A DNA stretch of 64,000 nt from Aureibacillus halotolerans (GTDB lineage Bacteria > Bacillota > Bacilli > Bacillales > DSM-28697), in NCBI RefSeq assembly GCF_004363045.1, contig NZ_SNYJ01000009.1, forward strand, positions 62,001 through 126,000. The letters run 5' to 3'. Shown one piece after another: positions 26,099 to 39,927 of the stretch (position 1 is the first letter of the stretch; each line of letters opens with the position of its first letter). Made by a program: the position numbers and the translations under genes. The notes beneath the pieces are model-generated. The model worked only from the letters and a program-made list of their open reading frames with translations, was not told where the DNA came from and made no database searches.

Positions 26099-27019
26099 TT
26101 ATGCTTGTGGCTCAGTTTCAGTGGTGTCGTCCTGACCGTTTTGATCATCTTCACGGTCCTTTTGATCATCCGCTGGTGGCTGTTCTTCGCCTTTGCCTTC
26201 GTCAATTACGGGATCCGTCGTGGCAGGAGGCTCAGTGTCGCCTTCCTTGTTGCCAGCGTCACGGTCGTCCTTGTTCTTCTCATCTTTGTTATGAGAAGCC
26301 TGTGCGTCCTCTGCTTGATCTTGTTCAGACTCTTCAAGTAATGAAGCAAGCTCTTTATCCATCACATCTTGTGGATTCACAGCCTCACCGTCTTTACGTA
26401 CTTCGAAGTGAACATGAACACCAGACTCTTGGTTGTACTCACTTTGACCAGCTGTTCCGATGACATCGCCTTGCTTCACTGTATCGCCTTCTTGTACCTC
26501 GGTGTCTTGCAGACTATGGTAATACGTTTCCACACCTTCACCGTGGTCAATCTCAACAATATTTCCGAGCAAGCTGTCATTTCGAACTGCTACAACAGTA
26601 CCACTGAGCGATGCAACGACGTCAAAGCTCTCTCCATTCTCTGCTGACAGGTCAATGCCTGTATTTGGGCTGAACTTGTTATTATGCATGACGAGAGCTT
26701 CTTCCTGTGCTTCTGGGTCTGCGTTTACATCATAAAATGCTTTAGCGACAACGACCTTTGTTTCCTTTGCTGCTGGCATAATAAATTGTTCATTTGGTGC
26801 TGCAACTTCGACAGCATCCTCACCAAACATTTCGGAGTCCAGTGTGAACTCTTCGTTCTGTCCGTCCTGTGCTTCCTCTAAAGCGTTATCTTGCATCCAC
26901 AGAACCGATGTCAGAATCAATGCTGCACTTGCTAGATAGACTGCAGGGTAAAACCAGCGTTTCTTTGTGAGCTGCTTCCATTTGGATTGGCTCGAGGACT
27001 GCTTTTCTTCCTCTCTCAT
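26099..27019 (-). CDS. spoIIQ: Stage II sporulation protein SpoIIQ (degenerate LytM/M23 domain)
   Basis: A 306-residue forespore membrane protein that pairs with SpoIIIAH to form the channel joining forespore and mother cell. There is one transmembrane helix (about 22-42) and an external LytM-type domain (about 85-220). In the first metal site the expected His is Asn119 (NTGID), while the later HVHFEV motif is kept. This means a non-catalytic enzyme fold, as in B. subtilis where Ser occupies the site. The C-terminal ~80 residues are very rich in Asp, Glu, Gln and Lys and are probably disordered; this tail is longer than I recall in B. subtilis. GAGGTGATG precedes the ATG. A sigma-F-type promoter lies just upstream. 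Confidence 0.93.
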   Translation of the reverse strand: MREEEKQSSSQSKWKQLTKKRWFYPAVYLASAALILTSVLWMQDNALEEAQDGQNEEFTLDSEMFGEDAVEVAAPNEQFIMPAAKETKVVVAKAFYDVNADPEAQEEALVMHNNKFSPNTGIDLSAENGESFDVVASLSGTVVAVRNDSLLGNIVEIDHGEGVETYYHSLQDTEVQEGDTVKQGDVIGTAGQSEYNQESGVHVHFEVRKDGEAVNPQDVMDKELASLLEESEQDQAEDAQASHNKDEKNKDDRDAGNKEGDTEPPATTDPVIDEGKGEEQPPADDQKDREDDQNGQDDTTETEPQA

Positions 27020-27038
27020 TCTTCATCACCTCAGCAAT

Positions 27039-27068
27039 CATTCTGATCACTTTGGTGGAAAGTTATAC
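27039..27068 (-). promoter_or_regulatory. Sigma-F-type promoter of spoIIQ
   Basis: On the minus strand GTATA (-35) is followed after 15 bp by GATCAGAATG (-10), one mismatch from the GGnnAnAnTn pattern. The -10 ends 20 bp before the ATG. spoIIQ is a known sigma-F gene. Confidence 0.65.
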
Positions 27069-27097
27069 CTGCATCTCAAAAAAATTTACTAGACGTC

Positions 27098-28159
27098 TTA
27101 TTTGGCGGTACTGCTATCTACTAATTTATGCTCTGCCTTCATTTGAGCGACAAAGGGAGCCATCGTCGTAACATCAATGTCATGGTAGTAATAGGTCACA
27201 ATGTCTTTGTAGGTTTTCCCTACCTCAGCCATTCCATTTGCCCCATACTGACTCATGCCAACCCCGTGCCCATAGCCTTTCGTAGAAAGCTCAATGTCTT
27301 GACCAACACGTCGCCATTCAAAATCGGTAGAACGTAAGTTTAACTGTTCACGCACGTCTCTGCCGGACATCACTTTTCCGTTGATATTGACCTCAGCCAC
27401 GCGCTTTCCATCTGTTCGTGAAACAATGGTACCGACCGTCCCGTCGCCAGGCAATGCCACGTTCAGTTTCGCCTCAAACTCCTCAATTGGGATACGATTG
27501 ACCTCTTTAAATTTTGGTGACTCCGTGTCCCAAGGGCTTTCTACAGAACGCAAGTAGGGAAACGCATTCGCCCAATAATCCTCAGAGTTTTCGGTATAGC
27601 CATTGCTCGTCGAAAAAAAGGATGCCGTAATGGGCGCATCGTCAAAGGTAAGAATTTGCCCTTGCGTTGAATTTACAGCTTGTTGAATTTTCTGGTGCTT
27701 CTCATCATACGCAGCACCCCAATTGTTCCTCAACTGGGCATCGTCGTAGTACACCTGATGCATGACAGTATCGGTCATATCCGCTCCCTCTGGCACTCCA
27801 ATCACTTCCTCAGCCAACAGCTGCTTCACTGTGTACGTCCGTGCAGCCAATGCCTGCGCCTTCAACGCTTCCATTTCAAAGTCTGCCGGCATTTCCGCAG
27901 CCACCACACCAACAAGATACTGCTCTAAAGGCAACGTATCAATCGTTTCCTTCTCAGAACGATAGACGGCTACCTGAATGGATTCCGTTGTATCCTTCAC
28001 ATTCTCTTGAGCCGACTTCTCTTGCGGAGGTGACTGTTCATTCTGCTGAGTTGTGGAAGACGGCGGTGAAGCGAACGGAAGCACAAGAAGACTGGGAAGT
28101 CCGATGAGTACGACAAAAAAACCTACGATGATGATCAGTAGCCCTTGCAAAGATTTCAT
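27098..28159 (-). CDS. spoIID: Stage II sporulation protein SpoIID (peptidoglycan lytic enzyme)
   Basis: A 353-residue protein of the DMP engulfment machine. It cleaves glycan strands so that the mother-cell membrane can move round the forespore. One N-terminal transmembrane anchor (about 5-28) is followed by a Ser/Gln-rich linker and the SpoIID domain. The motif VVAAEMPADFEMEALKAQA carries the likely catalytic Glu. The C-terminal RVGQDIELSTKGYGHGVGMSQYGA is the conserved metal-site region. AGGAGG lies before the ATG. It follows murA, as in B. subtilis, with a sigma-E-type promoter between. Confidence 0.96.
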   Translation of the reverse strand: MKSLQGLLIIIVGFFVVLIGLPSLLVLPFASPPSSTTQQNEQSPPQEKSAQENVKDTTESIQVAVYRSEKETIDTLPLEQYLVGVVAAEMPADFEMEALKAQALAARTYTVKQLLAEEVIGVPEGADMTDTVMHQVYYDDAQLRNNWGAAYDEKHQKIQQAVNSTQGQILTFDDAPITASFFSTSNGYTENSEDYWANAFPYLRSVESPWDTESPKFKEVNRIPIEEFEAKLNVALPGDGTVGTIVSRTDGKRVAEVNINGKVMSGRDVREQLNLRSTDFEWRRVGQDIELSTKGYGHGVGMSQYGANGMAEVGKTYKDIVTYYYHDIDVTTMAPFVAQMKAEHKLVDSSTAK

Positions 28160-28196
28160 CCAATGATTCCTCCTAAAGCGATCTTCTCTCCCAACT

Positions 28197-28226
28197 ATTC
28201 ATATGAACATGGACAAGCCTTTAGAC
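28197..28226 (-). promoter_or_regulatory. Sigma-E-type promoter of spoIID
   Basis: On the minus strand GTCTAAA (-35, 28220-28226) and CATATGAAT (-10, 28197-28205) are 14 bp apart. The match to consensus is moderate. The position, ~40 bp before the ATG, and the known sigma-E control of spoIID support it. Confidence 0.5.
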
Positions 28227-28410
28227 CACTCTTTGAAAGAGGAAAAATACTCTCTGAACGTGCCTAACTAGCGTTCAAGCGACGAAGAGCAAATGTCGGG
28301 ATGAGGACAAGTCCTTACACCCCGCGCGGATTTTTTGAACCTACAATTATCTCGGACCTACTGTCGTATCGGTTGCGTGATCCCTTATCCCAATCATTCT
28401 TTGGCGCACA

Positions 28411-28445
28411 TAAAAAAGACCCCCTATACGCTGGGAGTCCTTTAG
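28411..28445 (-). terminator. Terminator of the ywmB-murA unit
   Basis: GGACTCCCA and TAGGGGGTC pair imperfectly and are followed by six T on the minus strand. It lies between murA (stop 28465) and the spoIID promoter. Confidence 0.6.
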
Positions 28446-28464
28446 ACAAAATGATATACGTCGT

Positions 28465-29799
28465 TTAGGCAAACTTCGGTTTGACATTGACCGTAGAAGT
28501 GACTTTTTGAGTAACTTCACTAGGCAGACCGACTTCAATGGAGACTCTTTCAATGTCTGCACCTAATCCGGATAATTTTTCAACAAAATTGACGTAGCCT
28601 CGATCCATATGTTGGAGCTCAGTGACACGTGTATACCCATCGGCGACAAGGCCGGCGAGCACTAAAGCTGCTGCTGCACGGAGATCCGTTGCAGCGACTT
28701 CTGCGCCTTGAAGGTCGAACGGTCCAGACACAATCGCTGAACGTCCCTCAATTTTAATCGCTGCGTTCATACGACGAAATTCCTCGACGTGCATAAAGCG
28801 ATTCTCAAATACGGTTTCGGTAATCATACTCGTTCCCTCAGCTTGCGTTGCGAGCACCATCATTTGTGCCTGCATATCTGTCGGAAAACCTGGGTGAGGC
28901 ATCGTTTTAAGGTCTGCTGCTTTTAATTTTTCTGGAGCAATCACTTGAACACCTTCGTCTACCTCATTGCATTGCACGCCCATTTCTTCAAGCTTGGCAA
29001 TTAACGACGACAAATGCTCTGGGACGGCACCCTTTACAATAATGTTCCCACCAGTAATCGCAGCAGCTACCATAAATGTACCTGCTTCGATTCGATCTGG
29101 AATGACGGCATGCTCGGTTCCATGAAGCTCAGCAACGCCTTCAATCTTCAATGTTCCTGTTCCTGCACCTTTGACTTTTGCGCCCATTTTGTTCAAATAA
29201 TTAGCAAGATCAACAATTTCAGGCTCTTTTGCGACGTTTTCAAGGATGGTCGTTCCTTCAGCGAGTGTCGCCGCCATCATAATGTTTTCTGTTGCACCAA
29301 CACTTGGAGTGTCTAGATAAATTTTTGCGCCTTTCAAACGGTCTTTCACATGCGCCTCGATATATCCATTTCCAACTTGAACGGTTGCCCCCATTGCCTC
29401 AAAGCCTTTAAGGTGTTGATCAATTGGTCGAGAGCCAATCGCACAGCCGCCAGGTAATGCAATTTTTGCGTGTCCACGACGAGCCAACAAAGGACCCATC
29501 ACAAGGACAGAGGCACGCATTTTACGGACATATTCAAAAGGTGCTTCCGTTTTCAACTCTTTGGATGCATTGACAATTACTTGATTCTGACGTTCATTAA
29601 ACGTCACATCAGCGTCCATATAGCGTAACACTTCATTAATTGTATAGACATCCGCAAGAGTGGGTACATCCGAAATGATACTTTCTCCTCGTGTAGGTAG
29701 AATGGAAGCAGCAATGACAGGAAGAACAGAGTTTTTTGATCCTTCTGTCTGAACCGTGCCGATCAACTTATTTCCACCACGGACGATGATTTTTTCCAA
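28465..29799 (-). CDS. murA: UDP-N-acetylglucosamine 1-carboxyvinyltransferase MurA (MurAA)
   Basis: A 444-residue cytosolic enzyme. It adds enolpyruvate from PEP to UDP-GlcNAc, the first committed step of peptidoglycan synthesis. The reactive Cys119 in PGGCAIG is present, so fosfomycin sensitivity at this site is expected. The start is TTG at 29799, six bases after GGAGGGG; it gives the normal N-terminus (M)[15 protein letters not shown], while the ATG codons further upstream would add about nine foreign residues. Downstream of ywmB, as in B. subtilis. A second copy is at 60588. Confidence 0.96.
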   Translation of the reverse strand: MEKIIVRGGNKLIGTVQTEGSKNSVLPVIAASILPTRGESIISDVPTLADVYTINEVLRYMDADVTFNERQNQVIVNASKELKTEAPFEYVRKMRASVLVMGPLLARRGHAKIALPGGCAIGSRPIDQHLKGFEAMGATVQVGNGYIEAHVKDRLKGAKIYLDTPSVGATENIMMAATLAEGTTILENVAKEPEIVDLANYLNKMGAKVKGAGTGTLKIEGVAELHGTEHAVIPDRIEAGTFMVAAAITGGNIIVKGAVPEHLSSLIAKLEEMGVQCNEVDEGVQVIAPEKLKAADLKTMPHPGFPTDMQAQMMVLATQAEGTSMITETVFENRFMHVEEFRRMNAAIKIEGRSAIVSGPFDLQGAEVAATDLRAAAALVLAGLVADGYTRVTELQHMDRGYVNFVEKLSGLGADIERVSIEVGLPSEVTQKVTSTVNVKPKFA

Positions 29800-29831
29800 G
29801 CGATTCCCCTCCGCGTCCATTTTCACTTATA

Positions 29832-30548
29832 TTAATATTCAACTGTAAGGATAGGTGTTCCAATGGTGACATCCACCGACTGCTCGGCTTCGTTTTCTCT
29901 TAAAGCCACTTGCAAATTCATAGGTCCTTTAGGTGTCTCGATTTGTTGGCTCCATAATTCATTATATGCAGAAACCGCTACAAACGATTGCTCATTCATC
30001 ATTTCTATTGGTACTGCGTTAAATGAGCGAAGCAATGAACCAACCTCTTCAAGCAAACCACCTTCAATAATATCATTGACTTCTCCTTGGAGACAAGCAA
30101 AAATATCATTGTTTTCATTAAATAACATTGCTTTTGTTTCTACAAAAACGGACAATGCCTGTTGGTTAAAATGATCTCCAGTCATTCGATAGGAAAGCAC
30201 AGACTGCCCATTTTTCTTTACAAAGCGAATATGCTCTGTGACGTTGGCTTGCTTGTCTATGCGCTTCGCATCCCAAGTGTTCTTTAATCCAGGCGTTTTG
30301 ACCCATGAGAAGGCAGTAAAGATCCTCGCCAACGATTCTATAGAATCAAATCGTTCGCTGTCCACTGTTCTTGTATAAAGAGACCACATCGATTGACGAA
30401 TGCCTCTCTCAACCATCATTTGTTGCGCCGTGTCTAAAAACTGTCCTGCTTCACTTATGTTGTCCTCTGATGTTCCCTTTCCCATTGCAGTATAAGATAA
30501 AACACAAAAAGCAAAAATAAGTGCACATGCGATTATTTTCAACTTCAT
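29832..30548 (-). CDS. ywmB: YwmB family protein
   Basis: A 238-residue protein with an N-terminal hydrophobic segment (about 3-23) that is a signal or anchor, so the rest is outside the membrane. The fold is the YwmB (DUF1779) type; role unknown. It is conserved in spore formers directly upstream of murA, suggesting a link with wall synthesis, which is inference. I place the start at the ATG at 30548, about 11 bases after AGGAGGGG, rather than the ATG three codons earlier that nearly touches that site. Confidence 0.85.
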   Translation of the reverse strand: MKLKIIACALIFAFCVLSYTAMGKGTSEDNISEAGQFLDTAQQMMVERGIRQSMWSLYTRTVDSERFDSIESLARIFTAFSWVKTPGLKNTWDAKRIDKQANVTEHIRFVKKNGQSVLSYRMTGDHFNQQALSVFVETKAMLFNENNDIFACLQGEVNDIIEGGLLEEVGSLLRSFNAVPIEMMNEQSFVAVSAYNELWSQQIETPKGPMNLQVALRENEAEQSVDVTIGTPILTVEY

Positions 30549-30646
30549 ACCTGTCATCCCCTCCTACGCTCAGTCTTAGCCTGAAACGTGGAGGAGATAC
30601 GGAGAAAGGGTCGTCAACTTCCGACAAACTGTCTAAGCCATGTGTA

Positions 30647-30880
30647 TTAAAAACCTTCGCTAAACACAGACGACCAAAGGTAATAGTCCATTAAAAAGCT
30701 AGCTACCCCTGCACCGATGCAAATGGTGAGAAGCACGAACAATACGCGAATCTGTGTGCTCTTTCCTGATTTGAACCAGGCGTCTAATTTTAAGCATTGC
30801 AGCGCCCACCACGTGACGGCAAAACAGACCAAGTGGACGACAATGCTGACAAGTGCAAAAGCTCCATCATAGGGAAACAT
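30647..30880 (-). CDS. ywzB: DUF1146 small membrane protein (YwzB)
   Basis: A 77-residue protein with two transmembrane helices (about 6-28 and 43-66) joined by a basic loop, the DUF1146 pattern. Function unknown. It lies between the atp operon and ywmB, the standard place. GAGGCG precedes the ATG at 30880; a longer frame upstream has no binding site and would add 29 charged residues. Confidence 0.8.
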   Translation of the reverse strand: MFPYDGAFALVSIVVHLVCFAVTWWALQCLKLDAWFKSGKSTQIRVLFVLLTICIGAGVASFLMDYYLWSSVFSEGF

Positions 30881-31118
30881 GTATACGCCTCGTTTTCGTG
30901 TAGAGGTTATTACAAAATATTTTGGCTCATTTCCCTCTATTTTACTCTTTTCGACAGAATGATGCAAAATTCATGTGCTTTCTGAGACAATTATTTAACT
31001 GGCAACGTTTGCATCCATTTCACGCGTTGACGTCACGTTTTATTAGGTTTATCATTATGAAGGGGTTTCTTCGACAAAGTTAGCCATTTTTTTGATTTGG
31101 AAAGGTGGATTTCGATTC

Positions 31119-31640
31119 ATGACAGAAAAAGAGATACTTAATGCTACGGAACAGCTCTGGTCTCAGAATAAATACAACAGTATGGCCAAGGGGTACGCTA
31201 GTTACGAAGCCGTTAAACGCGCGTTTAACGAAGCCACAAATGTTTCTGATTACCATCGTATCTTTTTGCGTATTCAAAATCTGCATGATGCTCCTTATTC
31301 TAAAAAAGCACTTGTGGATACATTCGAGCACATTTGGGGCTACTTTAAGCATGATGCGTCAGACGAGGAACGAGATCGATTTTTTGATTTGGTAGAGGCT
31401 TGCCATCCAACGGTTGGTGATGACTCTCACAAACAGTTGCCTGATGAGGCCCGCCGAGTCATTGCATACATTCACAGACTGCTTGCTATCCATCCAATTA
31501 ATTTCTTACCCCAGAGCACTCTCTTATCCAATTCGAGCGCTTGGAACAACATTCAAGTGAACAACAAGCATTTTGCTGTAAATGAGTACCTTTATTTAGA
31601 TGCCTTGCCTGTTCTTGAGGAATCTGTGACTGCATCTTAA
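31119..31640 (+). CDS. DUF1722 (YbgA-type) protein
   Basis: A 173-residue soluble protein. The centre matches DUF1722: KALVDTFEHIWGYFKHDASDEE aligns with the family's HxxxHxxGYFK region, and HRLLAIHPINFLPQSTLL with the conserved RxxPxxYLxxQTxL end. In many bacteria this domain is fused to DUF523 or adjoins photolyase genes; here it is free-standing. Function not established. AAAGGTGG precedes the ATG at 31119; an ATG nine codons upstream lacks one. It is on the opposite strand to its neighbours and looks like an insertion between ywzB and atpC. Confidence 0.75.
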   Translation: MTEKEILNATEQLWSQNKYNSMAKGYASYEAVKRAFNEATNVSDYHRIFLRIQNLHDAPYSKKALVDTFEHIWGYFKHDASDEERDRFFDLVEACHPTVGDDSHKQLPDEARRVIAYIHRLLAIHPINFLPQSTLLSNSSAWNNIQVNNKHFAVNEYLYLDALPVLEESVTAS

Positions 31641-31654
31641 TTTTTTGAAGATCA

Positions 31655-31706
31655 AAAAGACTGTCTGCGACATCGGATATGATGTTGCAGACAGTCTTTT
31701 TGGATT
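31655..31706. terminator. Strong terminator after the DUF1722 gene
   Basis: Arms AAAAAGACTGTCTGC and GCAGACAGTCTTTTT are a perfect 15-bp inverted repeat around an 18-base loop. T runs on both strands allow use in both directions. Confidence 0.92.
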
Positions 31707-31720
31707 CTTGCTGATTATTT

Positions 31721-32338
31721 GAGCACTCGTGGGTGTTTTTCGAGCGGTAAGTGGCGATTTTCGCGCACTCCCTCTACATTATCGCGCAACTTGATGTCTT
31801 TTTCGAGCACCAGGCGCGAATTCGAGCACTCAAGGCCCTTTTTCGAGCAGTAAGCGGTGTTTTTCGCGCACTCCCTCTACATTATCGCGCAACTTGATGT
31901 CTTTTTCGAGCACTGGGCATGTGATCGAGCACTCAAGGCCCTTTTTCGAGCAGTAAGCGGTGTTTTTCGCGCACTCCCTCTGCATTTTCGCGCAAATTAA
32001 CGTCTTTTTCGAGCACCATGCGCGAATTCGAGCACTCAAGGCCCTTTTTCGAGCAGTAAGCGGTGTTTTTCGCGCACTCCCTCTGCATTTTCGCGCAAAT
32101 TAACGTCTTTTTCGAGCACCAGGCATGAATTCGAGCACTCAAGGCTCTTTTTCGAGCAGTAAGCGGTGTTTTTCGCGCACTCCCTCTACATTTTCGCGCA
32201 ACTTACCGCCTTTTTCGAGCACTGGGCGTGAATTCGAGCACTCGAGGTCCTTTTTCAAGCACTAAGCAGTGGTTTTCGAGCACTTCCTCTGCATTTTCGC
32301 GCAGCATAACGTCTTTTTCGAGCTCTACGGCGAATAAA
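31721..32338. repeat. Six-copy 103-bp tandem array with 21-bp substructure (array 2)
   Basis: Units begin with GAGCACT at 31721, 31824, 31927, 32030, 32133 and 32236, a strict 103-bp period. Each unit holds five CGAGCA or CGCGCA cores spaced 21, 21, 21, 21 and 19 bp. Central units are nearly identical, while the first and last are more diverged, as expected for unequal crossing-over. 103 is not a multiple of three, so a coding origin is excluded. Read on the other strand the core is TGCTCG or TGCGCG followed by A runs. It lies between the converging DUF1722 and atpC genes. Confidence 0.95.
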
Positions 32339-32376
32339 CTGATTTAGAAAAGTGGTTTTAAATTCTAGGCGCATGC

Positions 32377-32423
32377 AAAAAAAACAAGCACCGGAGAGCC
32401 TGCTTGCCCGATGCTTGCTTGTT
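32377..32423 (-). terminator. Terminator of the atp operon
   Basis: A GC-containing hairpin with outer arms AACAAGCA and TGCTTGTT, with eight T following on the minus strand. It lies nine bases after the atpC stop codon. Confidence 0.8.
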
Positions 32424-32431
32424 CAATTCAT

Positions 32432-32857
<426 letters not shown>

Positions 32858-32918
32858 TCAAACGCACATAGGACGCCGCCTGCCACCGAAAGGCAGCTGC
32901 TCCTGCGTCCTGTTGCGT

Positions 32919-34340
<1,422 letters not shown>

Positions 34341-34365
34341 TCATGATCTATTCAAAGCTGTGCAA

Positions 34366-35241
<876 letters not shown>

Positions 35242-35316
35242 TCACCACCTTTTCATTCGCAAGCCACCATATACATTGGCGGTTGCCTTTCTATTTTAAG
35301 GTCAAACGTTCTTTTC

Positions 35317-35365
35317 AAAAAGACCAGCCAGTCAGGTCGGTGGTGCCATGTCCGGCTGGCCTTTT
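35317..35365 (-). promoter_or_regulatory. Terminator-like hairpin between atpA and atpG
   Basis: GGCCAGCC and GGCTGGTC pair, with a further CC/GG, around a ~25-base loop. Five T follow on the minus strand. It lies within the operon, so partial termination or mRNA 3'-end protection after atpA is the likely effect. Confidence 0.6.
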
Positions 35366-35372
35366 GTATGCA

Positions 35373-36890
<1,518 letters not shown>

Positions 36891-36910
36891 TTACTTCACC
36901 CCTGTCGTTC

Positions 36911-37444
36911 TCATTTTGCAACGAGCTGGCGCTCAATTTTTTCAAGCTTGCGACTTACACTTCCGTCATAGATACGATTGCCGATTCGAACACGAATTCC
37001 CGCAATTAATGTCGGGTCAATGGTATTGCTAAGGCGCAGTGATGATTTGCCTGCTTTTGCGGCAAACACTTGTGCAACCTGATTTTTTTCAGTCTCTGAC
37101 AGTGCTCTGACACTGTAAACCGTAGCCTCAGCTACATTCAAAAAGACATCTGCTTCATGCGTAAAAGCGGCCTGTAAATGCGGAATGTCTGCTGTTCTTT
37201 GGCGATCTACCATAAGTTTAAGCGTCTGTAAAACGTCCGGCGAAAGCGTTTTGAACCCGTCATCTAAAAGACGTTTTTTCTCCGTCTTCGATACATTTGG
37301 ATGCAGAAAAAAAGAGCGAATTGAACGGTCATTTTGAAAGACGTTCTCAACTACCGTTAAATCCTCACGGAAGCTTTCAATCGCTTGCTTTTCTTTTGCA
37401 ATCTCAAACAATGCGGATGCATAGCGAGCGGCAACTACAGTCAT
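36911..37444 (-). CDS. atpH: ATP synthase delta subunit
   Basis: A 177-residue subunit linking the peripheral stalk to F1. It has an N-terminal helical domain (VVAARYASALFEIAKEK) and the C-terminal motif PTLIAGIRVRIGNRIYDGSV. Its ATG overlaps the atpF stop codon by four bases, coupling their translation. Confidence 0.97.
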   Translation of the reverse strand: MTVVAARYASALFEIAKEKQAIESFREDLTVVENVFQNDRSIRSFFLHPNVSKTEKKRLLDDGFKTLSPDVLQTLKLMVDRQRTADIPHLQAAFTHEADVFLNVAEATVYSVRALSETEKNQVAQVFAAKAGKSSLRLSNTIDPTLIAGIRVRIGNRIYDGSVSRKLEKIERQLVAK

Positions 37445-37959
37445 CGCTGATCGCCTGCCTCTTTAATGTAATCCTCAATTAATTTCTCTTGATCTGCTGC
37501 ATTCAATTCTTTCTCGATCACCTTAGAAGCAATGAGAACGGACAACGATGCAACTTGTTCACGTACAGATACCAATGCCTGCTCACGCTCATTCTGAATG
37601 TCACGAATAGCTGCTTCGCGCAAGCGCTCCGCCTCATCCTGTGCTGCTTTTAGAATGTCCGATTGACGATCCTCGCCCATCTTTTTCGCATTTTCAAGAA
37701 TAGCCTGAGCTTCTTTACGAGCTGCTTCAAGCGTTTCCTGTTGCTGCTTCAAAAAGCTTTCAGCTTCTTTTCGGCTTGTTTCAGCGGAGTCAATTTCATT
37801 CGCTACGAAGGTCTCACGATCCTTCATCACTTTAATCAATGGCTTCAATGCAAACTTTTTCAGCAACAAGAGAAGAAGAGCAAAAGCTAAAAGCTGAACA
37901 AAAATGTCTCCAATGGCAAGACCCGACGCCATCAAGACGTTTGGTGCGAAGTGATTCAC
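37441..37959 (-). CDS. atpF: ATP synthase subunit b
   Basis: A 172-residue peripheral-stalk subunit. One N-terminal transmembrane helix (about 15-35) is followed by a long amphipathic, charged helix (roughly 40-165) that dimerises. The start is probably GTG at 37959, eight bases after AAAGGAG; a GTG three codons earlier abuts that site. It overlaps atpH by four bases. Confidence 0.95.
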   Translation of the reverse strand: MNHFAPNVLMASGLAIGDIFVQLLAFALLLLLLKKFALKPLIKVMKDRETFVANEIDSAETSRKEAESFLKQQQETLEAARKEAQAILENAKKMGEDRQSDILKAAQDEAERLREAAIRDIQNEREQALVSVREQVASLSVLIASKVIEKELNAADQEKLIEDYIKEAGDQR

Positions 37960-38076
37960 CGTCTTCACTCCTTTCGAAATAGTGTGTATAAACGTAAAGT
38001 CATGGTTTTACTAAGTGGTTATTGAAAAAAAGCTTGGCTTTCACCAAGTGTGGAAAGATCTCTTTATACAAGAGAA

Positions 38077-38118
38077 GAGGCGAAGATCCTTTGCGGAGTC
38101 CGCAGCGAACTTCGCCTC
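38077..38118 (-). promoter_or_regulatory. Stable hairpin between atpE and atpF
   Basis: A perfect GAGGCGAAG/CTTCGCCTC stem with an inner GCGGA/TCCGC pair. No T run follows, so it is not a normal terminator. It lies 12 bp after atpE and could protect or punctuate the mRNA that supplies the many copies of subunit c. Confidence 0.6.
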
Positions 38119-38129
38119 ACGCACTTATA

Positions 38130-38363
<234 letters not shown>

Positions 38364-38396
38364 TTATAAAAAATGTGTATAACTTTCATTTATAAG

Positions 38397-39146
<750 letters not shown>

Positions 39147-39533
39147 TCACCTCTCTTCCTGGGTTTTCCTAAGAATGGTTTGTAAGAATGCATCTATCAT
39201 AATGACTAAATATGGTGTCATTAATCCTATCACTACAGCGTGCAAATGAAGAAATTGTTCAAATTCAATCGCCAGCAATGTGGCGAAGATAGCTGTCGCA
39301 AAGCGTGAAGCTGTGCCTAATGATTTTACTGATCTGCCTTGAACGATGGCCGTACCAAATTGCTTAATTTTTCTAGCGAGTAGCCAGTGATTAAACATGC
39401 CTAGCACCGTGCCTAACTTCAAACCAAGGAAAAATTCCTGTAGCTCAGAAAATCCCCAACCAACAACAAAAAGCGCCAATGCGAATAAAAGAAGTTGCGT
39501 TTGTCGCCTATACGCGCGACTTATGTCATGCAT
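39147..39533 (-). CDS. atpI: ATP synthase assembly protein AtpI
   Basis: A 128-residue membrane protein with four predicted helices, in the usual first position of the operon. AtpI helps assemble the c-ring and may take part in Mg transport in some bacilli. Sequence conservation is low, as is normal; FGTAIVQGRSVKSLG and the position support the call. AGGGGAC precedes the ATG at 39533; a longer in-frame extension has no such site. Confidence 0.85.
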   Translation of the reverse strand: MHDISRAYRRQTQLLLFALALFVVGWGFSELQEFFLGLKLGTVLGMFNHWLLARKIKQFGTAIVQGRSVKSLGTASRFATAIFATLLAIEFEQFLHLHAVVIGLMTPYLVIMIDAFLQTILRKTQEER

Positions 39534-39897
39534 GGACTTGTCCCCTAATAGCTTATTTTCCCGAATCCTATTTACTATTGCAATGAATCGTTTAGAGGAG
39601 ATTGCTTTCGACGTTATGTGCAAATAAGGAGCGAGTTTCATCATTCTTTGCATCGTTAACGTGAAAGTCGTAAGAAATGTATAATTACACATTAAAATGA
39701 ATCTAATGAGGCAAGGCTTGAGGGCAAAAAAAGAGAGGGTAACTGCGTTATACTAGCCGAAGTGTCGATGTATAAATGGCAAGCAGCACCGCGTGCAAAC
39801 CCTTTTGAAAACCTTGTCATTCACATCCTTTGTTAGCATACAATAGGGCTAGTATTGTGTCAATGGCTGCCCTCACAAAAAAGCGTCAAAATTATGA

Positions 39898-39927
39898 ACG
39901 GACCGTCACATTTCACGGTCCGTTCTG
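39898..39927 (-). terminator. Hairpin overlapping the subtilase stop codon
   Basis: GAACGGACCGTG and its complement are inverted around a short loop. The stop codon TGA of the protease gene lies within the 5' arm. The downstream T run is weak, so efficiency is uncertain. Confidence 0.6.

Noticed and set aside
31830-32142. Two similar 69-codon frames on the minus strand
   Set aside because: They are the same 103-bp repeat read twice. The period breaks frame between units and there is no start signal.
31721-32338. CRISPR array
   Set aside because: No alternation of identical repeats with unique spacers; the whole 103-bp unit is repeated. No cas genes nearby.
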